64,000 nucleotides of DNA from positions 620,001 through 684,000 of the forward strand of contig NZ_JAGXTP010000001.1 of NCBI RefSeq assembly GCF_018334155.1, read 5' to 3'. Positions within the stretch are counted from its first letter, which is position 1. Every line of letters begins with the position of its first letter. This stretch comes from Devosia litorisediminis (GTDB taxonomy: Bacteria > Pseudomonadota > Alphaproteobacteria > Rhizobiales > Devosiaceae). The translations under genes and the position numbers were made by a program. Positions 8,685 through 17,786 of the stretch are shown here, piece by piece. A model generated the notes under the pieces. The model saw only the letters and a program-made list of their open reading frames with translations. It did not search any database and was not told the DNA's origin.

Positions 8685-9725
8685 TCAGCTCAGCCAGAGT
8701 TGGAACAGCAAACCCGACAGCAATGAGCCGGACAGGGCAAAGGCCACGTAGAGCGCAAATACCGGACGACGGGCGAGGGCCCAGACCGCTATGGCTGCGG
8801 GAAGCGAGGTAATGCCGCCAGCGACGAGAAAGGCCAAGCCGGCGCCGGGCGCCATGCCCTGCTCAATCAAGCCCGACACCAGCGGCAAGGCTGCATACCC
8901 ATTCAGGTAGGCCGGCACTCCGACCAAGGTCGCGATAGCAATCGATCCAATGCCATTGCTGCCAACGGTAGTGATGATCCACTCAGCGGGGACGAAGGCG
9001 ACCATCAGGCTCTCAAGGACGAAGGCCAGTGCGAGCCACTTGAACAGGAACAGGGCAGTCTTAAGTGCTTCACGCCCAAATTTCTGGCGACGCGCCGGGT
9101 CGCGCCAGAACGCCCAAGCCACAGGTTTAGGGGTGCGCACGGAAGATGCGCCGCAACCACCGTTGCCCACTCCCTCGCGCAAAGGGTTGGCGAGAGCACC
9201 GCTGTGCGTGAGCGTCAGCGTTGCGTAGCCACCGAGCAGGCCGATGCCAATTGCCGAGAGGGTCTTGGCAATCGCGAACTCCCAGCCGAGCACGCCCGCG
9301 GTCAAAGCGAACATTGCGGGATCTATCACAGGTGAGGCGAGCCAGAACGCCATAACCGCGGAGAGCGGCACGCCCATGGCCAGCAGGGCTGCAATCAGGG
9401 GAATGACCCCACAGGAGCAGAATGGTGACAGGCCACCAAAGGCTGCTGCCACTGCGATCATCAAAATAGGTGAGCCGGTGAAAGCTCGTGCGATGAGATT
9501 ATCGGCACCGCTGGCGCCCGCATACGCCGCCAAGGCAATGGAGGCGATCAAGTACGGTGCTGTTTGGACAAGCGCGTCGACCGTGAACTGCAGGCTCTCC
9601 AGCCCCTGAGTCGGGTCAAGCACCGCTGTCATTGCAAGGATGAGTGCCGTGGCGAGCCACACGCGCTGCTGAGACCAGAGATTGGCGAGCATGCTACTGC
9701 CTGAGCCAAGAGGGATATCAGTCAT
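8685..9725 (-). CDS. ArsP/YraQ-type permease (DUF318)
   Basis: The 346-residue membrane protein has about eight to ten hydrophobic segments and the family hallmark FCSCGVIPL followed by FWLASPVIDP. Known members export trivalent organoarsenicals (ArsP) or are linked to metals; the CSC pair supports a thiol-reactive substrate. A basic cytoplasmic loop lies near residues 185-215. It follows an ArsR repressor gene by 55 bases and should be co-transcribed with it. The substrate is inferred only. Confidence 0.85.
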   Translation of the reverse strand: MTDIPLGSGSSMLANLWSQQRVWLATALILAMTAVLDPTQGLESLQFTVDALVQTAPYLIASIALAAYAGASGADNLIARAFTGSPILMIAVAAAFGGLSPFCSCGVIPLIAALLAMGVPLSAVMAFWLASPVIDPAMFALTAGVLGWEFAIAKTLSAIGIGLLGGYATLTLTHSGALANPLREGVGNGGCGASSVRTPKPVAWAFWRDPARRQKFGREALKTALFLFKWLALAFVLESLMVAFVPAEWIITTVGSNGIGSIAIATLVGVPAYLNGYAALPLVSGLIEQGMAPGAGLAFLVAGGITSLPAAIAVWALARRPVFALYVAFALSGSLLSGLLFQLWLS

Positions 9726-9780
9726 GATTATGTACCTAGTTTAATGGTTATATTTAGACAAAAAAAGCGGTTGGGGACCG

Positions 9781-10107
9781 TCAGGCGACGTCGACTTTGC
9801 GGATCGCCACGCCATGGCAGCACTCATCGGTCAGAAACCCGAGCGTGCGGGTCATCGCGTCGAAATTGACAGTATTGATGATCTCGCGACCGCGGCGCTC
9901 CTGATTAACCAGGCCGGCGGTGACCAAGGCACGCAGATGGTGCGCAAGGGTAGAGAGTGGCAGGCTGGTGTGAAGGGCAATGTCGCCGACGATCAAACCG
10001 TCATTGCCTGCCCGGACCAAGAGGCGGAAGACGTCCAGTCGGGCAGGGTGGCCAAGCGCGGCCAAAGCGCGAGCGGTGTTTTCTGTGCGTGGATCAGCTT
10101 TCAACAT
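9781..10107 (-). CDS. ArsR/SmtB-family metalloregulator
   Basis: This 108-residue winged-helix repressor contains ALAALGHPARLDVFRLLVRAG and LPLSTLAHHLRALVTAGLV, the recognition region of ArsR proteins. The CxC metal box of classical ArsR is absent; instead a C-terminal DECCHG provides a vicinal cysteine pair. I placed the start at ATG 10107 because the likely promoter (10115-10142) lies inside the longer frame that would begin at GTG 10161. It probably represses itself and the permease until arsenical or another thiophilic ligand binds. Confidence 0.85.
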   Translation of the reverse strand: MLKADPRTENTARALAALGHPARLDVFRLLVRAGNDGLIVGDIALHTSLPLSTLAHHLRALVTAGLVNQERRGREIINTVNFDAMTRTLGFLTDECCHGVAIRKVDVA

Positions 10108-10114
10108 GAGAGAA

Positions 10115-10142
10115 AACATAACCGTATTTCTGGTTATGTCAA
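10115..10142 (-). promoter_or_regulatory. arsR promoter with overlapping operator
   Basis: On the minus strand TTGACA (10142-10137) and TATGTT (10120-10115) are 16 bases apart. A perfect inverted repeat ACATAACC-N8-GGTTATGT (10116-10139) covers the spacer and both boxes. Transcription would start about at ATG 10107, so the mRNA may have almost no leader. Confidence 0.65.
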
Positions 10143-10170
10143 TTTGTTTCGCTAATGACACCGCGTCTGC

Positions 10171-12681
10171 CTAACGTGTCTGGGCAATGCCTTGAAGCTG
10201 ACCGGCGAATTCGCGGTCGATCAGTTGTTCGAGAGGCTCGGGCCGGTGCATCAAAAAGCCCTGTCCAAAGCGAACGCCCATTTCGCTGAGAATGTTCAGG
10301 TCCTGGGGGCTCTCGATCTTCTCGGCGACGACATCGTAGCCCATGTTGTGGGCAATCGTGCTGATGGCCGCAACGATCTCGCGGTCAAATTGCTGGGTTG
10401 TCAGATTCTGGATGAACGAACCATCGATCTTGATGGTATCGACTGGAAAGCGGCGCAGATATTCGAAAGAACTCAGGCCCGTGCCGAAGTCGTCGAGACT
10501 GACGCGGCAGCCACTGGCACGAGCGGCGCGAACAAAGCGCTCTGCAGCTTCAAAATTGGTGAAAGCCGCCGTTTCGGTAATTTCGAAGACGACATTGCCG
10601 CGATAGACGCCGTGGTCCGAAATCACCTGATCAATGGTTTCCCACAACGCAGGGTCGCTCAGGGTTTGAGCCGACAGATTGAAGGCCAGCGACAGTCCGC
10701 CTCGGAATTGCATGGTGTGACCGTGGCGCTGGAGCGCGGTCTGGATAATCCAGCGATCCAGTGGTGCAGCCATGCCGAAGCGCTCGGCGGCCGGAATGAA
10801 TTCAGCGGGACTGATCATCTGACCAGATCTGGTGCGCATGCGGGCGAGGACTTCAACATGCCCTGAGCAGACCCATGGGTCGCGAATGAAACGGAGTTCC
10901 TGGCCGTAGAGCTGAAGACGACCTTCAGCGCGGGCGTCGGCGATGTCGGCGACGATGCGTGCAGCGGTAAGGCCGGAGGTCGCCGTCTCCCCCAAGCGAG
11001 AGAAGAAGGCGTATTGATTGCGCCCTGACGATTTGGCCCGATAGCAGGCGTCATCAGCAAATGCCAAGGCGTCGGCGGGTGCGGTTTGGCTATCGTGGAT
11101 GAGTGCGACGCCAATGCTGGCGCCCAGATTACGATGGGCGGTTGATATGCCCAAATCGGCGTTCTGGATCGTGCGAAGCAGGTTAGCAGCGATCGCGTCA
11201 GCGGCGTCGAAATCACCGGTGTCGAGAATGATAGCGAACTCGTCACCGCCGAGGCGTGCGACAATTGTGTCTTGGGGCAAGCCGTCGCGCAGTGCTGCGC
11301 CGATGGTCTGGAGTGCCATGTCGCCGGCGGCGTGTCCGGCGAAGTCATTGAGCCCCTTGAAGTAGTCCAGATCGATATAGATCACGGTGATGGGCTGGAC
11401 ATCTGCCTGCGCGATGTGTTCGCGCAGCTTTGCGTCGAAGGCGGAGCGATTGAGCAGCCCGGTCAGGGCGTCATGATTGGCTGCAAAGGACAGCGCTTTC
11501 TGCTGTTTTTGCTGCTCGGTGACGTCCTGAAAGGTATAGACACTACCCAGATGTGTGCCATCGGCGGCGCGGATGGCGCTTGCCGTCCAGCGCACCGAGA
11601 AATCGTCGAGATCCGCTCTGACGACATCGGCCGTCTGCGTGCCGGTCTGGGTGCCAAAGACAGCGGAGAGCGGCACCTGGGTCTGGGTAATACGTACCTG
11701 CGACAGGCTCAGGCCGATCAACTGGCTCTGTGGGCGGCCAATAAGCCTGGCGGCAGCCGGGTTGACGAAGGTAATGACGCCGCCGGTGTCAGTGCTAAGG
11801 ACTGCGTCGCTGATCGAACTCAGGGTGACCCTCAGCTTTTCCTTTTCCATATTGAGCGCGTCGGCGGCCCATACTTCTTCGGATACGTCACGAATTGTGC
11901 CTAGGATCGAGCCTGGGGTACCGGGATCTGGCACAAAGATGGTGCGCGTTTCCATGTGCCGGATCGAGCCGTCCTTGAGAACGATGCGGTAGCGGATGGC
12001 AGATGGGGTATCACCCTCAGGCTTGAGCGCATGTGCTGCTTCGGCGTTTTCCTTGTCCTCAGGGTGCAAAAATGAGTGCCAGATTTTGGCCTCAAGTGGT
12101 GCTGGCAATGCAGGCATGCCGAACATCTGGCGTGTGCGGTCGTCCCAATGGCTGACGCCCGATGCCAAGTCATAAGACCACATGCCAGTGACACTGGCTT
12201 CGAGCACCAGATCATAGCTGCGATTGACCTGCTCAAGGGCGCGTTCGACATTTTTGAGAGAAGAGATATCGGTCTGAACACCGACCATGCGGGTCGGTTC
12301 ACCGGCGGCGTTGCGCTCAATGATACCGCCACGGTCGAGGACCCAGACCCAATGACCCCGCTTGTGCCTCAGGCGCAGTTCGGTCTCGATGGCGTCGGTT
12401 TCGCCGGCCAGATGACGGTTGCCGCTTTCCAGAGCCCGGTCGCGGTCATCGGGATGCGTAATGCGCAGCCACAACTCGCTGTCCTGTTCGAGGTCACCCC
12501 GTGCGTAGCCGAGCATTTCGAACCAGGTGTCGGAATAGGTGCACTCGCCTGTCACCAAATTCCAGTCCCACACACCCAGCCGCGCGCGGTGGAGGGCGTG
12601 CTCCCAAATGTGTTGTCCGGCGGTAAGCGTGGATTCAGAGGCGGGCATAGGGGGTAGTCCGACGTCGGTAGTTCGGATCAC
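10171..12681 (-). CDS. PAS-GGDEF-EAL cyclic-di-GMP enzyme
   Basis: The 836-residue protein lacks obvious membrane segments. Three PAS-type domains fill roughly residues 30-400, then a GGDEF domain with an intact GGDEF motif at 478-482 (diguanylate cyclase). Next comes an EAL domain in which the signature reads EVLAR, with the metal Glu at 610, while FNLSA, EITE and DDFGTG are conserved. It may make or degrade cyclic di-GMP. I chose GTG 12681 because GGAAG lies about 6 bases upstream; ATG 12648 has no ribosome site, and a TTG 30 codons further out is less likely. It is divergent from the sensor kinase. Confidence 0.88.
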   Translation of the reverse strand: MIRTTDVGLPPMPASESTLTAGQHIWEHALHRARLGVWDWNLVTGECTYSDTWFEMLGYARGDLEQDSELWLRITHPDDRDRALESGNRHLAGETDAIETELRLRHKRGHWVWVLDRGGIIERNAAGEPTRMVGVQTDISSLKNVERALEQVNRSYDLVLEASVTGMWSYDLASGVSHWDDRTRQMFGMPALPAPLEAKIWHSFLHPEDKENAEAAHALKPEGDTPSAIRYRIVLKDGSIRHMETRTIFVPDPGTPGSILGTIRDVSEEVWAADALNMEKEKLRVTLSSISDAVLSTDTGGVITFVNPAAARLIGRPQSQLIGLSLSQVRITQTQVPLSAVFGTQTGTQTADVVRADLDDFSVRWTASAIRAADGTHLGSVYTFQDVTEQQKQQKALSFAANHDALTGLLNRSAFDAKLREHIAQADVQPITVIYIDLDYFKGLNDFAGHAAGDMALQTIGAALRDGLPQDTIVARLGGDEFAIILDTGDFDAADAIAANLLRTIQNADLGISTAHRNLGASIGVALIHDSQTAPADALAFADDACYRAKSSGRNQYAFFSRLGETATSGLTAARIVADIADARAEGRLQLYGQELRFIRDPWVCSGHVEVLARMRTRSGQMISPAEFIPAAERFGMAAPLDRWIIQTALQRHGHTMQFRGGLSLAFNLSAQTLSDPALWETIDQVISDHGVYRGNVVFEITETAAFTNFEAAERFVRAARASGCRVSLDDFGTGLSSFEYLRRFPVDTIKIDGSFIQNLTTQQFDREIVAAISTIAHNMGYDVVAEKIESPQDLNILSEMGVRFGQGFLMHRPEPLEQLIDREFAGQLQGIAQTR

Positions 12682-12946
12682 TGTAACTTCCGGGGCAGAA
12701 GAGATTGTTAACGGATGGAACCCAATCCGCCTTTGCTGCGTTTCGAAATTAGAGGTTGTGGGGCAATCCAAAAAGCAATGGTCGGTGCTGACGTGATGAT
12801 GGTGACGTCAGGGAACCGGCTGTTGGCCCGGTAAGCTGGCGTCAACGGCGGGTATCGAGCTCAGGTCCTCGTGCTGCGAAAGCGGGGCGGATCGCTTCAA
12901 GGACGATTGTGGCTCTGACCCGAAATGTGGTTAGGTCGCCGCCAGT

Positions 12947-15637
12947 GTGAGGGACGAGTTGATTACTGCATTGGATCGTAGTGGTTCCAGGCTTGGATTG
13001 CATCGCGCTGCAACAGCCATGGTTGTGGCGTTGGTTGCATTCATTGCAATCGGCTCAGGGTATCTTTTCTGGAAAACCTATAGCGACGCGGAAGCCCGTA
13101 TTCGCAGCCAGACGGAGTCTGGGGCGCAGGTGGTGGCTGCCAATATCGGTTGGGCTCTGGAGACGGCCCATCAATTGCTGCGCCGCGTCGACGACTCGCT
13201 GGGAGACGACATTCGCGTTCCGCTGCCGGAGGCCGCGAGCAAGCTTACGGAAGCCACCGTCGCATTGCCGGGTGAGGTGAAGGTCTATGTGGTTGACGTC
13301 GATGGCGCCACGCCACTGACAACCGATCCCGATTTCAAGCCGATCGATGTGCGGGATCGCGAGTATTTCTCGGCAGTAGCAAACGGGGCGCCTTGGCACA
13401 CCTCCTCGCTGATGGTCAGCCGCCTCAATGGACAACAGATATTTACGGTCAGCAAACGCATCGAGCGCAACGGCGTGTTCGCGGGCGCGGCCATTTTATC
13501 GTTCAGCTCAGACCTGATGCAGGCAGTGTGGGACTCGCTCGATATTGATGATCGTTCAACGGTGGCATTGTTCCGCGATGACGGTCAGTTGGTATCGCGT
13601 TATCCGCTGGCTGATGGGCCGCTTGATCTGCGCGCCCATGTCCTTTTCACGGAGTATCTCGAAGAAGCGCCATCGGGCACTTACGAAAACATTTCGGCCA
13701 TAGACGGCCAGCACCGCGTGGTTGGCTATCGCCGCATTGGCAGCACCAATCTGGTAGCGCTGGCATCGATCAGCCGCGACGCGGCATTCTCAGCGCTGAA
13801 CAGGGCGACGTTTTCACTTTTGGCGCTCGCTATTCCCGCTGGGCTAGGGCTGCTGTTCGCCGGCTTCTGGGTGTATCGACTACTGCAGCGTGACCGCCAG
13901 CAGTTGGAAATCGAAGCGGAGTTCCAAAGCGTTGCTGAGGCAATGCCGAACCATGTCTGGACGGCCAAGCCAAATGGTGAGCTCGACTGGTTCAATTCGG
14001 GAATCTACAGCTTTAGCGGTTTAAAATATGACGATCTGGTGGGTAGTGGCTGGGTGCAAATCGTGCACCCTGACGATCTGCCCAGCGTCGCCCGGAACTG
14101 GCAGAAGGCGCTGGACGCTGGTGTACTCTATGAGTCCGAGTTCCGTATTCGGGAGGCTAGTGGCCGATACCTCTGGTATCTCGTCCGCGCCGTCCCGCTC
14201 CGCAACAGCAAGGGGCAGGTGGAGCGCTGGATTGGCACCAATACAGATATCAATGCTCAAAAGACCTCGACACAAGCTCTGGCCGAAAGCGAGACACGGC
14301 TGCGACTGGCGATTGACGCTGGACAGATGGCGGTTTGGGACCTTGATACGGAATCCGGCGTCATCACACCTTCAGCTGCATTGAACCAGCTCTATGGCTT
14401 TGCCGAAGACGCAATGCCGAGCACCGAGGAATACCTGTCGCGCTATGCGCCGGGTGAGCGCGAGCGCGTGGCTCAGGCGGCGGCAGACGCCAAGGACAAT
14501 GGCGAAAACGAGCTGGAAGTGGAGGTGCGACACCTCTGGCCTGACGGTACGGAAAAATGGCTGTTGATCCGCGCTCAACTGAGCCTGCCCGATGACGACA
14601 AGCGGATTGTTGGGGTGGTCATCGACATTACCGAACGTCGCTCGGTTGAGGAGGCGCTGATGCGCAGCGAGCGGCGCTTCCGCCTCTCGCAGCAGGCGGC
14701 AGGGATTGCCTCTTTGGAGTTGGACATACCCACCGGGATGGTTCTGGGCTCGGATCGCTTCTGGGAGATCTGGGGGCTCGAACGTCGTGAAAGCATCCAT
14801 ATCAGTGCGCTTGAAGCTATCGTGGTTCCCGAGCACAGCGATGTTCGATCGACGGAAGATACGCGTCAGTCCGGCACTGCCCAACCCAATGTCGAGTACC
14901 GTATAAAACGCCCCGATACAGGCGAGATTCGTTGGTTGTCGCGCCATATCGAGTTTGTCCACGACGGCATGGGCAAGCCGATCAAGATGTACGGCATCAT
15001 GCAGGACATCACCGATGAAAAGGAGGCTCAGGCTCGCCAGCAGATGCTGACGCACGAGCTTGAGCACCGTATCAAGAATATTCTCGCAATGGTGTCTGCC
15101 ATTGCATCACGCACACTGCGCAATACAGACCTGGAGACGGCGCGTGTGTCATTTACCGAGCGGCTGCAGGCGCTGGCCACTGCACACGACATTCTGACAA
15201 GCACCAAGTGGACGACGGCGTCGATTGGTGACGTCGTGAATGCCACCATCGTTCCTCTGCCGGGCGAGCAAATCCAAGCGAGCGGCCCGTCGGTCATGTT
15301 GCAGCCCAAGGCGGCTCTCTCGTTGGCGCTCGCCATTAACGAACTCGGTACAAATGCATTGAAATATGGGGCGCTTTCGGTGCCTCATGGACAGGTGAAT
15401 ATCCAGTGGAGCGTTCAGAACCTCAATGGCCAAAAAATGCTGACATGGCGTTGGGCCGAGAGCGGTGGACCAGCTGTGGAAGAACCAACGCGGAACGGAT
15501 TCGGATCTTTCCTCGTTACACGCGTATTGGGTGGTGACTTTGGTGGTACGGCCACCTTGGGTTACCTGCCCGCAGGGGTAGTTTGCGAACTGACAGCGCC
15601 CCTGGATAACGGCCAAGTGGCAGGAATGCACCAATGA
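12947..15637 (+). CDS. Membrane HWE-family histidine kinase with three PAS domains
   Basis: The 896-residue protein has a membrane segment at about 22-43, a periplasmic Cache-like sensor (about 45-280), a second membrane segment (about 286-308), three PAS domains (about 325-690) and a kinase core. The phospho-acceptor box is EHRIKN with His707, and the C-terminal WRWAESGGP block supplies the W-x-E signature of HWE kinases. The start is uncertain: GTG 12947 is used, but TTG 12959 after GAGGG is possible. It overlaps a single-domain receiver gene by 4 bases, which is its probable phosphorylation partner. Confidence 0.88.
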   Translation: MRDELITALDRSGSRLGLHRAATAMVVALVAFIAIGSGYLFWKTYSDAEARIRSQTESGAQVVAANIGWALETAHQLLRRVDDSLGDDIRVPLPEAASKLTEATVALPGEVKVYVVDVDGATPLTTDPDFKPIDVRDREYFSAVANGAPWHTSSLMVSRLNGQQIFTVSKRIERNGVFAGAAILSFSSDLMQAVWDSLDIDDRSTVALFRDDGQLVSRYPLADGPLDLRAHVLFTEYLEEAPSGTYENISAIDGQHRVVGYRRIGSTNLVALASISRDAAFSALNRATFSLLALAIPAGLGLLFAGFWVYRLLQRDRQQLEIEAEFQSVAEAMPNHVWTAKPNGELDWFNSGIYSFSGLKYDDLVGSGWVQIVHPDDLPSVARNWQKALDAGVLYESEFRIREASGRYLWYLVRAVPLRNSKGQVERWIGTNTDINAQKTSTQALAESETRLRLAIDAGQMAVWDLDTESGVITPSAALNQLYGFAEDAMPSTEEYLSRYAPGERERVAQAAADAKDNGENELEVEVRHLWPDGTEKWLLIRAQLSLPDDDKRIVGVVIDITERRSVEEALMRSERRFRLSQQAAGIASLELDIPTGMVLGSDRFWEIWGLERRESIHISALEAIVVPEHSDVRSTEDTRQSGTAQPNVEYRIKRPDTGEIRWLSRHIEFVHDGMGKPIKMYGIMQDITDEKEAQARQQMLTHELEHRIKNILAMVSAIASRTLRNTDLETARVSFTERLQALATAHDILTSTKWTTASIGDVVNATIVPLPGEQIQASGPSVMLQPKAALSLALAINELGTNALKYGALSVPHGQVNIQWSVQNLNGQKMLTWRWAESGGPAVEEPTRNGFGSFLVTRVLGGDFGGTATLGYLPAGVVCELTAPLDNGQVAGMHQ

Positions 15638-15990
15638 CAAAAATGTCCGGCGGCGTTGTGCTCGTTGTAGAAGACGAAGCCCTTCTCTTGTTCTCGATTG
15701 CCGATGAGTTACGGGATCTGGGTTTTGATGTCCTTGAGGCACGTAATGCAGATGAGGCTCTGTCGCGCCTGGAAGCGCACGACGAGATTGCCGCGGTTTT
15801 CACTGACATTGATATGCCAGGTTCAATGGACGGCCTTCAACTGACCGCCCTGATCGATACGCGCTGGCCATTGATGAAGGTTGTCGTCACTTCGGGCAAG
15901 AAGCTGCCAGACAGCTCTGCGATGCCGGAGCGCGCGCAGTTCTTGTCCAAGCCTTATGCTATTGAGGACGTGGCACGGGCCATCGCCTGA
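15634..15990 (+). CDS. Single-domain response regulator (receiver)
   Basis: This 118-residue protein is a lone REC domain. VVEDEA supplies the acidic pair, FTDID carries the phospho-acceptor (Asp58), TSG the switch Thr, and LSKPYA the conserved Lys. There is no output domain. Translationally coupled to the HWE kinase (ATGA overlap), it likely relays or buffers phosphate, as seen for receivers paired with HWE kinases in alphaproteobacteria. Confidence 0.9.
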   Translation: MTKMSGGVVLVVEDEALLLFSIADELRDLGFDVLEARNADEALSRLEAHDEIAAVFTDIDMPGSMDGLQLTALIDTRWPLMKVVVTSGKKLPDSSAMPERAQFLSKPYAIEDVARAIA

Positions 15991-16003
15991 AGTTCACCAG
16001 CAG

Positions 16004-16615
16004 CTAGTGCTGGAAGACGACCAGTCCTGCTGCGGTAGCCATCATCGCGCCGGCCGTCTTGTTGAGACGGCCCAAGGCACGCTCACTGCGGAACATCTCA
16101 CGCGCTGCCGAAGCGAGCCAGGCGTACCCACAGCCGATCAACAGCAGCACAATCACGACAATGGCGGTCAGTTCCCCGAACGCAACAGGGTTCATCTGGT
16201 CAAGCGGTATCACTGTGGGCAGGATTGCCAAGTAGAACACAATGGTCTTGGGGTTACCCATTGTCAGCGAAAAGCCGGCCAGAAAGGTCTTGAGCCAAGC
16301 CTCGTTCTTGGGCTTCATCTGCTCGGCGCCGGGGCGAGCAGTCCAGAATTTATAGGCAATATAGAGCAGGTATGCCGCACCGGCCCAGCGGATCAGCACG
16401 AAGACCGGGCCAAACAGCGTGGCGATGGTTGCCAAACCGAAGACAGCAAAGACGAAATAGACCAGGTCACCTGCCAGGATGCCCAACACCATTGGGAATG
16501 CGCCCTTGAACCCGCCACCGAGTGCGCGGGCCACCACAGCGGCGACGCCCGGGCCTGGAACCAGCACCGCGATGGCATAGGCGATTGTGAAGGTCAGAAG
16601 GGTGAAGGGTTCCAT
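16004..16615 (-). CDS. LysE/RhtB-family amino-acid exporter
   Basis: This 203-residue inner-membrane protein has about six hydrophobic segments and the family block VLVPGPGVAAVVARALGGG near the N-terminus. Members export amino acids such as lysine, homoserine or threonine. ATG 16615 gives the normal length; an open frame extends 18 codons further but is basic and lacks the usual first helix. It is convergent with the receiver gene, 13 bases apart. Confidence 0.87.
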   Translation of the reverse strand: MEPFTLLTFTIAYAIAVLVPGPGVAAVVARALGGGFKGAFPMVLGILAGDLVYFVFAVFGLATIATLFGPVFVLIRWAGAAYLLYIAYKFWTARPGAEQMKPKNEAWLKTFLAGFSLTMGNPKTIVFYLAILPTVIPLDQMNPVAFGELTAIVVIVLLLIGCGYAWLASAAREMFRSERALGRLNKTAGAMMATAAGLVVFQH

Positions 16616-16675
16616 GGTGTCCGCCGTGAATTTGTGGCGCACACTAGCGGTTCGCCTAGAGCCGGGCAATCTGCC

Positions 16676-17617
16676 TCAAGGCAGCCGTGCAAGCCGGTCG
16701 AACAGAAGCGCATAAAAGCCATCGGCGTCGCCGTTGCGGATAAAGTTCACATTCCTGTCACGGTGGGTGACATGCCAATAGTCGACAACGGTCATACCCA
16801 TGGTCAGTTCGCTGGCGACCTCGATCTCGACATTGCATTGGCGGCCGGAAAACAGTTCCGGGCAAAGCAGCCAGGCAATGACCGTAGGGTCATGCAAGGG
16901 CGCGCCCGTCCAGCCATATTTGGCCAGATCGAAAGTCTCCGAGAAAGTGAGCATAGCGTGGGCCGCCTTGGCGCTGTCGTTTCCGATGGCGAGCATAGCG
17001 GCCAGCCGATCTGGCGTTGACTGGATCTGGTGAGTGACGTCGAGGGGCAGCATGGTAATGGGCGCGCCGCAACGCAGCACAATGTCCGCGGCTTCCGGGT
17101 CGACATAGATGTTGAATTCGGCGGCTGGGGTGATGTTGCCAACCTCGAAGTAGGCGCCACCCATCATGACGATCTCGGCGATGCGCTCGGCAATCGCGGG
17201 CTGCTTTATCAGGGCCATTGCAATATTGGTGAGTGGCCCAAGCGTGCACAGGGTAATGGTTCCCGGTTCAGCAGCCATCAGGGTGTCGATTATGTAGTCC
17301 ACCCCGTGCTGCTCCTGCAGCGGCACGGTGGGTTCGGGCAAGTCGGGGCCGTCGAGGCCAGTAACTCCATGGACATGCTCTGCGGTCACGAGTGCGCGCC
17401 GAATTGGGCGGGAGCAGCCAGCGTAGACCGGAATATCGGTGCGACCGGCGAGCGCAACAATCTTGCGCGCGTTGTTGGCATTGTGGTGCAGCCCCACATT
17501 GCCCGCGACGGCGACAATACCGAGAACGTCCAGTTCCTCTGGAGATGCCAGCGTCAGGAGGATGGCGACGGCATCGTCCTGGCCGGGATCGGTGTCGATG
17601 ATGATTTTACGTGACAT
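16676..17617 (-). CDS. Inosine-uridine-preferring nucleoside hydrolase
   Basis: This 313-residue enzyme hydrolyses the N-glycosidic bond of nucleosides to free base and ribose. The N-terminal calcium-binding signature IIIDTDPGQDDAVAI is intact, and GNVGLHHNANNARK, the LGPLTNIA block and a C-terminal LHDP motif are present. ATG 17617 places the DTDPGQDD motif near residue 8, as usual. An upstream extension of 21 codons is unlikely. It provides nucleobases, which is of interest given the NCS1-type sensor elsewhere in the window, though the two loci are 30 kb apart. Confidence 0.92.
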   Translation of the reverse strand: MSRKIIIDTDPGQDDAVAILLTLASPEELDVLGIVAVAGNVGLHHNANNARKIVALAGRTDIPVYAGCSRPIRRALVTAEHVHGVTGLDGPDLPEPTVPLQEQHGVDYIIDTLMAAEPGTITLCTLGPLTNIAMALIKQPAIAERIAEIVMMGGAYFEVGNITPAAEFNIYVDPEAADIVLRCGAPITMLPLDVTHQIQSTPDRLAAMLAIGNDSAKAAHAMLTFSETFDLAKYGWTGAPLHDPTVIAWLLCPELFSGRQCNVEIEVASELTMGMTVVDYWHVTHRDRNVNFIRNGDADGFYALLFDRLARLP

Positions 17618-17786
17618 GGAGAACCTAAAGCAGTGCGGGATCGGTCGATCGCGTGCGAGTCGATTGAATTTGGGGGACACTAACGACTTGGCTCAGTGCG
17701 GTCGACAGCGCTGATGTTGGCGGCAACGGAACATTTGTCGCAGCGTGGCGTTGAAGAGCGTTGAGGCTTTGAACCACGGACATAAA

